Of a DNA stretch of 64,000 nt, positions 33,963 to 45,323 are shown one piece after another. The stretch is from contig CM043969.1 in the NCBI GenBank assembly GCA_014529385.2, positions 70,840,176 through 70,904,175 of the forward strand, in the 5' to 3' direction. Under the pieces are notes generated by a model. The model saw only the letters and a program-made list of their open reading frames with translations. It ran no database searches and had not been told where the DNA came from. The translations under genes and the position numbers were made by a program. The DNA comes from Adiantum capillus-veneris (Eukaryota; Streptophyta; Polypodiopsida; Polypodiales; Pteridaceae). Every line of letters starts with the position of its first letter. Position 1 is the first letter of the stretch.

Positions 33963-35190
33963 AGTCTATTGCCATAGAGAAGATAACCATCTTGTAAAGT
34001 AATAGTTCCTGTTTCTTCCCTAATGCAAGGGCTAAAATCACATATCTAAAATTGGGATCAATAGCATACTCATCTATCATAGAAGATACATCATTGTGAG
34101 TTGCTATGGAAACCGCATTCACTCTCGGCCGTCTTGAGAGTACATTGGCTACTTGATTATACTTGCCAACAATGTGAGAAATATGAAAATGAAATTGTGA
34201 AAGGAAATTTGCTCACCTCATTTGTTTGTCCGAGATCTTGGTCTGCATCATGAAGTACTTAAGGCTTTGGTGATCCGTCCATAGAATGAAAGGAGTCCCC
34301 AATAGTTACTTCATATACAATTGCGAGGAGTTCCTTTTTATATATGCTAGAGATTGCTCAACAGGGTCGAGCCTTCAACTTTCGTAGGCTATGGCGTGCC
34401 CTTCTTGAAGCAAAACAACTCCAAGGCAATCACCACAAGCATCACATTGGACCTCAAATGGCTTTGAGAGATCTGGTAATGTAAGCACATGTTGAGAGAT
34501 AAGCTCTTATTTAGGCTTTTTGAAAGCATTGTTTTCCTTGGTAGACCATGTATACTTAACGTTTTTTTTTTGTTAGGTCATGTTATGGTCCTACTATTAG
34601 TGAGAAATTTTCTATGAAGTGTCTATAGTATGCACATATACCTATAAAGCTTCTTAGTTCATGAAGATTTCTTGGATTAGGCCATCCTTTTATTACCTCT
34701 TAACTTTGATGGATCCATTTGGATGCCATCTTGAGAGATAATATGACCTAAATACTGAATCTCTTGTAAGAAAATCTCACTTTTCTTTTGATTAATAGTT
34801 TATTCTCTCGTAGAACTTGAAATATTACCTGGCGGTGTTGCTTGTGTTTGTCTAGTAAATTAGATTGGATGATGATATCATCAAAGAACACTCCAGTAAA
34901 GGTTCGGTGAGGCCTGAATAGCTTTTCCATCAAGCGGTTGAATGTGGCTTGTGCATTGGTCAAGCCAAAAGGCATGACTATATATTTGTATAGACCAAAC
35001 ATAGTGCGGAATGCGGTCTTTACAATGTCTTGATCAACTATCCTTATTTGATGGTAGCCACTTTTTAGGTCAATTCTACTAAAGTAGGTCGACCCTTGTA
35101 GCTTATCAAATAGGTCTTCTACCTTGGAACGGGATACCTATTTTTGATAGTGATCCTACTTAGTGCTCTATAGTCGACACACATGCGATA
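33963..35190 (-). pseudogene. Reverse transcriptase and RNase H, element 2
   Basis: RT motif A (RIDLKSGYHQIR, near 35060) lies in a shifted frame. The FGLTNA block and catalytic FFDDI (near 34875-34885) lie in the frame 35002-34748. RNase H and its connection are visible in pieces down to about 34140, for example RTDHQS near 34275, and end with the SIATHND linker (34100). A short deletion at about 35185 removed residues between SPFCSP and CVDYRAL. RT makes cDNA and RNase H degrades the RNA template. Confidence 0.82.
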
Positions 35191-36203
35191 GCATGGGTGA
35201 ACAAAATGGAGATGAGATGCACTTGTTGCATAATCTCCTCTTGTTGAGCTTGAGAAACTCTATAAGGAGGTTTGTTAGGCGGTGAACTTCCAAGAAGAAG
35301 TTCAATTGCATGGTCATCATTGCCTCGTTTAGGAGGTAGTTCACAAGGGATGTCGTCAATAAAAACATCTTGAAGTCCCTTGAGAAAATTGGATAACTCT
35401 AATTCCTTGTGATTGTTTATATTTTCTTTTGCTGAAGCATTAGGTTCATTTTGAGAATCTTTAACAAAAATCATGTACATGGAAATAAAGCTCTTTATTG
35501 ACTTATTGAAAGCTTTCATATGTACAATGGGTATGGTGTTACCCATCTCTTTGGCATCTATATACATATCTTTTTTCCTAAACCTAAAGTAGATTTTCCT
35601 TTTAGGGTATTTAACATTGGCAGCCATGCAATCAAACCATGGTGCCCCTGGGATTAGATCCTCGTGCTTGAGAGGAGAGATAAAGAAGTCCTCTTTGTCT
35701 ACATAGCTTTGGACATGGAGCCTCAATTTCTCGATTAAGGGAGTGATGGAAGCTTCTTGCCCCTTGAAAGAACCATCTGCGGGTAGGACATCTCCCATCC
35801 CATAGGCTTGGATGCCTAGCTTGGTGGCCAACTCTGTGGATGTGAAATTGTGAGTAGAACCAGGGTCAAAGAGAATAAAAGCATCATGTTCGCTTACCTT
35901 TCCCCAAGCATGGCATAGAGAAGATCCTTTGTGGTGAGCTTCCTCCCCTCGGATTTCAACCAAGGTAGATCTAGGAGGCTCATGGAGGGTGTTCTTTTGG
36001 AAATGAGCGCGGTACACATGCCCTTGCTCGCCGCATTTGAAACAACGGTTATCCTTGCAATAACGCTCAAGATCTTCACAAGAGAGTTTTTTTTTGCCTT
36101 TGTAAACTCCCTTCTCCTTAGCTTTGTTGTTATTGAAGTTGCCCTTAGGAGACTTTTGGACATTGTCCTCCCCCTTAGGCTCATTGGAACCCTTGTTTTC
36201 CAT
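35160..36203 (-). pseudogene. gag zinc knuckle, aspartic protease and RT start, element 2
   Basis: An open frame of 347 codons. Residues about 45-65 hold the zinc knuckle CFKCGEQGHVYRAH, where the final Cys of CCHC is replaced by His. Residues about 105-120 hold the protease active site LFDPGSTHNF (Asp-x-Gly-Ser/Thr type). Residues about 300-330 are the RT entry ELLLGSSPPNKPPYRV. The frame then runs out at the RT deletion and stops at 35160. The open length shows that this part decayed less than the rest. Confidence 0.85.
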
Positions 36204-36242
36204 GGGCTTAGGATTTCTCTTAGCCCCTGTTTGGAAATTGAT

Positions 36243-37711
36243 TCATGAAGCCACCATGGTATGGTGTATGACTACAGATATGGTGCGTGGCCTTTGGGAG
36301 TTAACATACTCCGCCATTTCTTCAGTTAAGCTCGCATAGAATTGTTGTTTTTTCTCTCCAAAATCCATCTTTTTGAAGACAGTGGCTTTGAGATGTAAGT
36401 CCCAAAACTTGTCTACATATTTGTGAATTGATTCGTAGGGAGAGAGCTTCAAGCTTTGCCATTCGGTGAGTACTTTGTCTTTGGCATCAATGGCCAAAAA
36501 CTGCTTCATAATGGAAGCTCTTAAAGATTTCCATGTTCGTGGAGTTTCACCATTTACCCGTAGGCTAGACCACCATTTTCGGGCGGACTTTTGAAAATGC
36601 ATAGCTACATGGTGTAGCTTAGAGGACTCCATGAAGCCCTCATCTCCAAACTCCGCATTGAATTGCTTTGCCATTCGGTGAGTACTTTGTCTTTGGCATC
36701 AGCGGCCAAAAACTGCTTCATAATGGAATCTCTTAAAGCTTTCCATGTTCGTGGAGTTTCACCATTTGCCCGTAGGCTAGACCACCATTGCCGGGCGGAC
36801 TTTTGAAAATGCATAGCTACATGGTGTAGCTTAGAGGACTCCATGAAGCCCTCATCTCCAAACTCCGCATTGAATTGTTGGATGAAAGCCAAGACTTTGT
36901 CCGTAGCACAAAAGGTACCATTGTAGGTAAGGAAAGAGATGCTCTTTCCTCCCTCTTTGAACTTCTTGAGCTTGGATTATCTCTTCCACACAACATATGA
37001 TTTCCTATGGCCTCTTATTTTTGATGGTTCGAAAGTTGCACCATTGCTTTCTTCAGAAGATGAAGAATTTGAGGAAGATGGAGAAGAGGGTTACCTCTTT
37101 CTTGCCTTTTTCTTGCCTTGGTCTTCTTTGCCTGCACCATCACTTTCTTGATACGAGGAAGAGGATGAAGAAGATGGAGAAGAGGGTGACCTCGTTCTTG
37201 CCTTTTTCTTCTCTTTCTTTTTATCATCCCTCTTTGAATTATGGTGTGGAAAGGTGTGAAATCGTCTTCTCTATTAAGGAGGTGATGGAGAGTGTTTTGC
37301 CCGCCGTCTGTGTGGAGCCATCTCCGTTGAAGTGGCAGGAGACTCACTTCTTTCTTGTTCCTTTGGTGGGGGCTCTTGAGTTCTCCTTTGGGAAGGAGAT
37401 GCATATTCAAGATGAAACTTTTTGAGCCCTTTGTATGGATCCTCTTCTTCTTCCCGAATCAGAGAGAGGCCTCTTTTGGAAGTCTCATAAGGAGGCTTCC
37501 TAGGTACTCTCTCGTCATGGTGGGGAGCTTGGAGAATCCCATGAGCACGAAACTGCCGTTGCACTTCACTTTGGAGGGATGGATTGCCTATGGCTTGTTG
37601 AAGCCTAAAAACAAGGTAGTTAACAAGCATAGGGGCATCATCAATAGCTTGATCATTAGCAAAATCAAAGCTATCAACATTAATTTCATTCTCTTTACTA
37701 TTGTAAGCCAT
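36243..37711 (-). pseudogene. gag polyprotein, element 2
   Basis: ATG at 37709-37711 lies about 400 bases from the primer site. The first 145 codons (to 37274) start MAYNSKENEIN and are charged at the end. A Ser/Lys/Arg-rich zone (37015-37270) follows, then the capsid-like core with SSKLHHVAMHFQ and ARQWWSSLR. The core is present twice because of a 212-bp tandem duplication (36454-36877) that changes the frame. The last frame (36674-36243) ends with TAG at 36243. The zinc knuckle follows in the next open frame. Confidence 0.85.
36454..36877. repeat. 212-bp tandem duplication inside gag
   Basis: Units 36454-36665 and 36666-36877 are nearly identical and both begin CTTTGCCATTCGG. 212 is not a multiple of three, so translation is shifted. 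Confidence 0.95.
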
Positions 37712-38115
37712 TCTAACAACTTTTAGGTATAAACTTTTTTAGGTGTACCGTGGCAGTTCAAGCCCTAGTTGCTACTCCTCTTTACCCCTTTATAAAATCA
37801 CTCAAGCTACTGTACCCGTGGCTTGAATATCATTAATTGCAAGAAATAGAAGAGAGGGTCTTTCAACACCAAAACAACACTGGCTCCTGTCAAGCTTCTA
37901 ATAGCTCAATAGTAGTTAAGCCATAGGCAAGCCCCGTAGGACTCCAATATTAAGACCATAGCTCTCGACGGTGATGTCCCGTTATCTGCACAAAGGCAGA
38001 CTCACTGCAAGACTGAAAAATCCCTATTCTCCTTACTTAATTGCAATTAATAATACCAACTATTTATAGCTAGCTTGAGAACCTCGCTTCTTGAGCGAGA
38101 AAGAAGAAACCTTGC

Positions 38116-38127
38116 TCTCTGATACCA
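38116..38127 (-). other. Primer-binding site (tRNA-iMet type), element 2
   Basis: Minus strand TGGTATCAGAGA lies one base inside the 5' LTR and continues GCAAGG; it matches the initiator-methionine PBS well. Confidence 0.92.
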
Positions 38128-38128
38128 A

Positions 38129-38795
38129 TGTAACATTTAATGGCCTAGTAACTTGTGTGTAGAGGAAAATAGCATAGACATAGTGAGCATTTCATTAGAA
38201 TAGATTCCTAATGAGCATAGCAAGAGTGCTTGGGTGGAGAGAGCAACAAAAAGCATAACACCTAGTTAGATAGGCATGAACAATACTCCAAAAGAGAGAT
38301 AAATTAAGCTATTGAAAACAGTTGAGGACCAGATTTTCATGGAGCTGATCCCCCCTCCAAAAGGCTTTGTATTATAGGTTTCCCCCATCAAGAGAGACAA
38401 TTTACAATAAAATTCTTTGTGTTCCTTCAATATTAGCTAGTTCAATAAAGATGGAAGCTTCAAGACCTAAGCAAAACACTTATAAAACACAACATCAATT
38501 CCCTCATGGTCTCAGACCTAAGACCTCACACACTTTCAAAGATGGTGAGAGCTAAGGGGGTATGAGAGTAGATTGAGAGGAAGAACGAGTAGTCTTACGA
38601 GAAAGAAGTACATCTCCTCACATAATCACTCATACTAGCATAGCATAGCTTAGTAATTAGCATGGTAGAGGAGATGAGCATGCATTGAAGCTTGGCTCTT
38701 GGTTGGATTTGCATCACAAAGCCAAGAGTTCTTGGTGTAGGCCTCCCTTCTCACAAGCTTGGAGTAGGTGATAAGCTTTCCATTAAAGCTTGAGA

Positions 38796-38834
<39 letters not shown>

Positions 38835-39744
38835 TTTTTGCTTCACACATGAGCTAGTGTGATTGTGTGTGGAATAATGCCTTTGAAAAATCAGCCCCCT
38901 CTCCCTCTCGGTCGACCCCCTTGCTAAATCCTGTTGCTGGCACCTCATTAGACCTCTCCAAGCTTAGCCAATAGGATTTAAGAAGCATAAGTGATAGCCT
39001 TCTAACATGTGTCCCCTTTTCCCCTATTGTGAGAGCTTTATGTAGTTAATTAATGCAACTAAACTCTCATTGGACCCCTTTGTCTCCTGGCCAATAGCAA
39101 TTAGGCAAGCCATTGGGCTGCTGAATGCTCTTTGGAGCCTTGGGAGACTATCCAATAGTATCTAGAGAGCTTAATTATTATTGGCTCTTTTTTAAAGTGT
39201 TTTTAAATGAATTAAACTAATTACTCTAGCCTAATTCTCATTGGTCCACCTCCATGGCCATTTAATAGGTTTTGAGTGCACCTTGTGGGCAATTCGCGTA
39301 GGAAACTGACATGTGTCCCTCATTTCCTTTGTGTAAAGGGAGCTTGTGAGTGTGTGTGTGTGTGTGTTTCTCTCTCATCCCCTACGTACAAGGTTTGCAC
39401 TCTCCTATGTAGGAGTCTTGAAGACTTTTTTGGCACACTCACCAAGCATCCAATTTACTAAGCTTGACCATTGGACACAACCATTGAATTTGGAAACCTT
39501 AGCATTTTGGAATTCTTAATGGGTTGAACCTTAGGGTCTTTAAAGCCCATTGTTGCACATTGCTCTTTTGCAGATTTCCCCCCCTTTGGATCCCTATTTT
39601 TCCTCCTTTGGATCCCTACCGTGGTTGGTCTGCCAGCTTAACCAATATTCTAGCTTTTTCTCCCCAGGCACTTCCCTATATTAAATGATCAGTTTTTAAC
39701 ATGAGAAAATCATTTAGGAGAATTAGATATTAGTTATTATAACA
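38129..39744 (-). repeat. 5' LTR of element 2
   Basis: Counterpart of 30643-32275. The outer end reads TAACA instead of TGACA, a single G-to-A change. GA tract at 38798-38832 and GT tract near 39350-39367. Confidence 0.92.
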
Positions 39745-39785
39745 GCTAGAGGGGGATTAAAACAAAATCTCACGAAGTTTGGAAG

Positions 39786-39789
<4 letters not shown>

Positions 39790-39828
<39 letters not shown>

Positions 39829-40191
39829 TGTTAGTTGCTAAGTGTGTGGCAAGAAAATGTGATGTAGCAAAAGAGAGAGAGTGGAAGAGCTTTCTTTCTA
39901 GTAAAGACTAGAGAGAGGAACTTTGTGAGAGTATGTGAGAGAAAGTGCTATAGTAACTTCAAAAAAGGGAAGAAGGAGATGAATAGTGGGGCTTGAGAGA
40001 GACGCTATAGTTATTTTCTTGCGGGGAAGATGAACAGTTGTGGCGTGAGAGATACACTACAATCTGGGAGATGAATAGTAGTGGCGTGAGAGATACACTA
40101 CAATATGAGAGAAATAAGCATTGATAGTGTAAAACAGATTCTACTCGTTAATCTTTGAGAGTGAGCACTTAATTATAGACTTAATCACATT

Positions 40192-40231
<40 letters not shown>
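39790..40231. repeat. Two (GA)n tracts with short repeats between
   Basis: GA tracts are at 39790-39826 and 40193-40231. Between them GGCGTGAGAGATACACTACA occurs twice (near 40041 and 40085). A TATATAAGG box lies on the minus strand at 40470-40478, followed by a G6 run. This could be a promoter or LTR piece of the neighbouring retroelement fragment. Confidence 0.7.
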
Positions 40232-40233
<2 letters not shown>

Positions 40234-40709
40234 GCAGAAGGGTTTAGGCAAAAGATCTTTTTGTATTAAGCAAATTCAAAATACATGGCTCATAGGTTTA
40301 GAGAGCAAAACAAAGCATCAAAGCTTAAAGAGTTAAGGTTTAAGGCATAAAGAGTTAACCGGTTAAAGCTTAGAAGTGGTAAAGTGAAAACCTCAAGGCA
40401 TGTGTGTGTAAACTCAAGGTGCGTTCAAGGATGTGTATACAAAGGTGTTCCCCCCAAAGGATTGGGTGGCCTTATATAGCTATTTGGAAATGGTTGAGAT
40501 TTAATATCTTATTTTAATATATTCATGAGGTGTCCACATGAAAATATTATAATATTTTGGTGGTTGTATAAAATATATTATTGCTGAGTGTGTAGAAATT
40601 GTTTGGTAAAGGGTATAGTTACAAATAGGAAATGTCTTTTTGTAGGAATGTCTTTTTCATTTGCGGAGAGATGTGTGCGCTTCCATTTCCTCCTTTTGTT
40701 TTGTGACAT

Positions 40710-42771
40710 TTAAACTTTCATTATGTTGGGAAGTCCTTTTCTTTGGCAAACCATGCTAGAAACTTCTGAGAGCAAGTTGTTGAACATTGTAATACTCATA
40801 ATGTTCTGGAGAAGCAATACTAAATAGAGAACATTGTTATAGGTAAAGCTAAAATGTTCTTTGTCGAACTTGATCGGTTTAATATGCTCTATAACGTCCA
40901 TCCCTATGATCAATTCAAAACCAACTTACTTCATTAGATGAACTAATAAGGGTATTTTAAGTTCATCGGTGCAACGATAAAGATCAATTTATGTGTGATC
41001 CCATTTGTTGGATGCCACTGTAATTGTCATGGGTTTACCCAGAGATTGAATTTTCTATTTTCCCATGGTTTTAATCATCCTGTCATCTGCCACAGTGATG
41101 GTGGAACCTGTATCTACTAATGCATCCACTTGCCATTTTCTTGTTTGAGGAATTTGAAGTATTACTGGGATAATAGGTAGATTACCTCGATTGTCCGCAT
41201 ATTTCTTGTTAAGGAAATGCTTTGTTGACAAGGTTAAGTATTCATTAAGCAGCTTTAGCTCTTCTTTTACCTGCTTTCCTTTGTCAAGGTTTGATGATGA
41301 GGTTAGGCCTTCATTAAATAAGGTTTCTTTGTCCTTCTTTCTTGTATCAAGTTGGATCTCTAGGAAGTCTTTTTCTTCAAAGTATTCATAGCCTTATTCT
41401 ATTGGGAGACTTGCAGAGTATAACAAGTTAAGCTTCCTTGGATACTTAGCTTTGTTAGGACAATTGTTTTCCCAATGTCCAGCTTTTTCACATACATAGC
41501 ATTTTGTGGGTTTAGTTGAAGTTTTTTTGAAAATACGAATGAACCTTTTCTTTCTTCTCTTTGGAATACCAAATGATCTGGTTATTTTTGCACAATTACA
41601 AGGGACATTACTTTTTCCACATCCAAAGTCCTTTGTATATCTAATTTGTAGGCAAAACTTCTTGGTTGGCTAATTTCTTAGCTTTGAACTGTATGCACAT
41701 GCCATCTATGACTTTTCTGACAGGTTGAGTGATCATTTTAAATGATGCATTAAAATCAATATGCATTAAAGCCACTTTTTTGATGACCAACATGGGAACT
41801 GGTTCCGGTAAGGAATGAATATATACCTTCTTGTTGGTTTCATCATGCTCTCCATGTGCTCGATAGAGAAGATGCCTCATGTAAATAATGTATTCATCAA
41901 TTTGATTAATATCACATAGTTTTGCTCTGTGAAAAGCTGAATGAACATCTTTTGATTCATTGACTCTATTTGCTATCCATTCAGCAACTAGTATTTCAAA
42001 GAATAAAGATCATGGGCTGGGATGGATTATGATTTCTATTTTTAGTTACGCACTTACTGTTTCCCACTAGTATCTGAGGTCACCGGTGAATCCATGGGTG
42101 ATATGGTTTATGGCTTGAACTTCTGGAACATTTTGATTCCAGGTGAGTGTTAGGAAATATCCACAAACTTCATGAAATACCTCTTCAATGGAATGTGCAT
42201 TGCACTGATCAATATTCCACAGTGGTAGGTTGCCAATCTTTGTTTTCCTGTTGTCTGTACTTGCTCATTTGCATAGACATGATGGCTGACATCTTCTTCA
42301 ATAGAATTTATAGGAATTATTTCTTCATCTAATTCTGGGTTTGGATCTTCTGTTCCAAGCCATTCATCAAGATAATTATGAGCAAGCCTTCATGTATCTT
42401 TTTCTAGCCTTTGTTCTTCAATTGGAGGAATATCTTCTGTAGTCAAGACTACTGGATCCTCATAGCATAATCCTCTAAGCACTACCTTTTGGGATTAACA
42501 CATGTTTTCCATGTCATTGGAGGTCTGGTTTTCTCTATGCATTCCTAGTGTGTCTTTGAATAGTCAATGTTCCAGTCTCTTTTCTTAGCATTCTGGAGAT
42601 ATTCTGAATAGGAGGTTCTGCTTCTAGATTTGTAGCAAAGGAAACATATATATAGACATCCTCCAAATAGTAGCTTTCCATCTTAGGAACATAGTCTTCA
42701 AGATGTTGAGGATTGCTTCCACTTATGGCTGGTTGTGGATATGTGGATGTTGGGAAGGATTCATCATCCAA
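40710..42771 (-). pseudogene. Capsid-like, zinc knuckle and protease fragment of a retroelement
   Basis: Reading the minus strand across frames gives an acidic N-terminal part, then GDLRYWWETVS (near 42070). Next are a capsid-like region with HGEHDETNKKVYIHSLPEP (about 41815-41875), a basic cluster and the CCHC box CYVCEKAGHWENNC (near 41465-41515). Last come protease DTGST (near 41105) and IIGMDVIE (near 40900). The W-W motif in the capsid, the zinc box after a basic cluster and the protease order fit Caulimoviridae-like pararetroviral sequences or a Ty3/gypsy gag-protease. No RT is present to decide. Many stops; an old fragment. Confidence 0.55.
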
Positions 42772-42875
42772 TTCATTAGTCCATGCTTCAAGAACATCAT
42801 CATGAGGGGTATTAGTGGGGTATGGAAATGGGTAAGGCCATCTATAGGAGATAGTTTTGTTTTTGGCTATGCAGG

Positions 42876-43762
42876 CGTGGGATGGGTGTCTAACCTCACT
42901 CCTATCTTATTGCAGATGTAGCAGGAACCACAATTAAATTGTCAATCCATGGGACGAAGCTGACTTGACTAGTGCATAGAGGCTACAAGAGGTTGTCATT
43001 CTCTTGGAAAACAACAAACAACTTGCTACACTCAAGTGACTAAAATCACCAAAAGACAATCGTTCATCGACAAACAAATCACATCCATTACAGCATCAAA
43101 TGACATCCAAACGTAACAAAACTTCTTGGACATGTTTATAAGACCTAGCACACATGATTATGGTCTTAAATCCCACTTTAGGTCGTGCAAAAATTGCGAT
43201 TATTAACAATGGTGGATTTTTGACCTAGTCGTTTTCAACCTAGAATGCATCTAAATGCTTAGCAATGATGCCCCAATATCCCGCCTATACTTAGTTTTTG
43301 ATTTTGAAGTGTAAATTCCTACATGATGAAATTAGGCCGCGAGTCAGAAACGCCAACAACTACAAAATACAGTGAAATGTTTACGTCAATGCGTAGAGCT
43401 CTTACCTGTGGTTGCAACACAATAGACGCGACTGTAATGAGACAACTGAGGACGGAGTAGGAAGCACGAGAAGGAGAAAAGTGATCGTTGTTATCTCACG
43501 CTGTGTATTTCATTATCCAGAAACTTAAAAATAACTTACAAAAATTGGCTTTTATACCTTAGCCAAGGTTTTTGGTGGTCAAAATTAATAATCTGGGAGC
43601 TATGACTAAAGACAGGTTGATACAATCTAGAATCTTGTAGCCCCGGCTCATCAATTACAAGGTTATCCAAAAAATAGGAGTTATAATATTCCCGATTCAT
43701 CAAAATAATAAATGTTTTTACAAGAGAGCTCCAAAAAATGATATTCGGGTTAGCTTGCTGCT
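42876..43762 (-). repeat. 3' LTR of element 3
   Basis: Closely matches 56160-56930 over about 790 bp, for example GGGTGTCTAACCT, the phrase TTGCGATTATTAACAAT and TTAATAATCTGGGAGCT. Starts CGTGGG where the partner has TGTGGG. The last about 100 bp have no counterpart because the other LTR is truncated. Confidence 0.85.
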
Positions 43763-43783
43763 AACTTTCCCCCCCTCCTCGCC
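43763..43783 (-). other. Polypurine tract of element 3
   Basis: The minus strand reads GGCGAGGAGGGGGGGAAAG next to the LTR, typical of a plus-strand primer. It sets the LTR's inner boundary and the element's orientation. Confidence 0.75.
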
Positions 43784-44049
43784 ATTATCGTCCCTTGACA
43801 CATCTTTATGGGCTCAAATAATCTTCGGGTTGACGGTTGTCAAGGCGGTCTTCAAGTGCATGGAGTGCCTTTCATATCTATTCTTTCTTTTTTTATCTGG
43901 AACCTACAAAAATTGCATAGCGTCTTTGTTCTTGAGCTCAATGGTTGAGTAGCCTACGAATTGGAAGTAAAATTCCTGATCACTGGCCCAAAAATCTTCG
44001 TTTGCCAAGTGAAAAATCATGTGTAGAAGGATTCCTCAATGCCAACATA

Positions 44050-45323
44050 TTATGAGATGGCAAAAGACATGCAGCGGACGTAGAAGCCATAGAGGACTTC
44101 TTTGGAAGGTTGGACAATTAGGTCGTAGCATAGATCCTTGTTTCCCTTGAGAAAGGACATCCACGGTGCTCCTGCTTGCTCTGGCTCCTGAAAGGATTCT
44201 ATGCACGTGAGCAGCATTCGGTAAATTTTGTAGAGCATAGCACCTGAGAGATTGAGGAGACTTTTTAAGAATGACATGGTGCCCGTTAGGGTTTTCACCA
44301 TGTGTTCCTCTGTCGGCGTTCCCTTTTTTGGAGCTGGCAATCTCGGATAATTCATCCATGTAGCCCGTTTCTTTGTCATTGCCTCATGTGCTTGCCACAT
44401 CCTTACTCTTGGTACAGGACAAAAAGTTGGGTCCTTCTGAAGTGCCATAAGTGCTCTTGTGAACTGAATCAAGTATCTAGGATTCTTGTTCAGCCAGTTT
44501 TTTCTCCACTTCGGGTGGCCTTCATCCGAGCCTTCTGCTTGCATATCTTTATATAGTCATTCCTTGACCTGTAGTAGCAGCTCTACCTTGATCTAGGGGT
44601 ATGGAAGTGATTGTTGATTCCATTGTGCATTGATTTGGTTGGGAGTGAGTTGAGTAACATTGACAGAATGAAGGACTCTCAACTCCCAATCTATCACTGC
44701 TTTCAATTGCTCATCCATTTCTTGTGTGACCTTCTCCTTAAGTGTATCTTCTTCATCTTTTGACAGCTGGACCATTGGCACTTCATGGGCTGCTGTTAAT
44801 TGTACCTGAAAGTCATCTTCTCTACGTAGCCCTTCTACCGGCTGTGTTTCCATCTCAACAAAAGAGACTGAGGGAATATCAATGTGAGGTTGTCTGCTTC
44901 TTCCTGTGTCTCTTGTTGTCCATCTTTCAATAGTTCATTAACTCTCTTGAGCTCCAATGTCTCCTTGAGTAACTCTTCTTTTCTCTATACCCGCATTAAT
45001 GCGATGTCTCTGCGTTGTGACTGCTCTAGCTTAATCTCTAGCTCGAGATCTTTATTATTTTTCTCCAATGATTTATACACTTCATCTGTACCTTTGACCG
45101 AGGAAACTGCGGGATTTTCTCGTATCTGTTGTAAGAAGGTTGCCTGATTGTTGATCCTCTGCTCTAAATATTGCAATGAAGCGTTGGCCACGTCTAGCTG
45201 TACTTGGATCTTTTGAACTGACAGAGTTGTAGTTAAGAGTTTGTTGGTAACCTCTGTCAGTTGTTTGTCTTTGGTTTTGCAGGTGTCTGACAACTTTGTG
45301 AGAAGCTCACCTAGTTCCTCCAT
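44050..45323 (-). pseudogene. Extra 3' ORF zone, coiled-coil and C-terminal part
   Basis: Three consecutive blocks: 45323-44985 encodes a long heptad-rich coiled coil (LEKNNKDLELEIKLEQSQRR). 44853-44593 continues with Glu/Gln-rich helix and a drop in charge (WELRVLHSVNVTQL). 44544-44050 is a globular-looking 164-codon frame with many Trp/Pro/Arg near its start. Stops separate them, but composition is continuous. It matches no gag, pol or env motif I know and lacks a transmembrane segment. Position next to the 3' LTR is where env-like or acquired ORFs of plant gypsy elements lie. Confidence 0.5.

Larger units (their letters stand above)
30643..39744 (-). mobile_element. LTR element 2: near-complete Ty3/gypsy chromovirus
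   Basis: Total 9.1 kb with LTRs 30643-32275 and 38129-39744 and a perfect 5-bp target duplication GCTAG (30638-30642, 39745-39749). It has a tRNA-iMet primer site and a polypurine tract. On the minus strand the interior has gag, zinc knuckle, aspartic protease, RT, RNase H, integrase and chromodomain-like tail, the Ty3/gypsy gene order. It is inactive: a 212-bp tandem duplication shifts gag, there is a small RT deletion, integrase catalytic Asp is replaced by Asn, and there are several stops. It interrupts the LINE to its left. Closely related to element 1. Confidence 0.95.

Noticed and set aside
36997-37425. 142-codon plus-strand frame
   Set aside because: Antisense of the Ser/Lys/Arg-rich part of gag in element 2.
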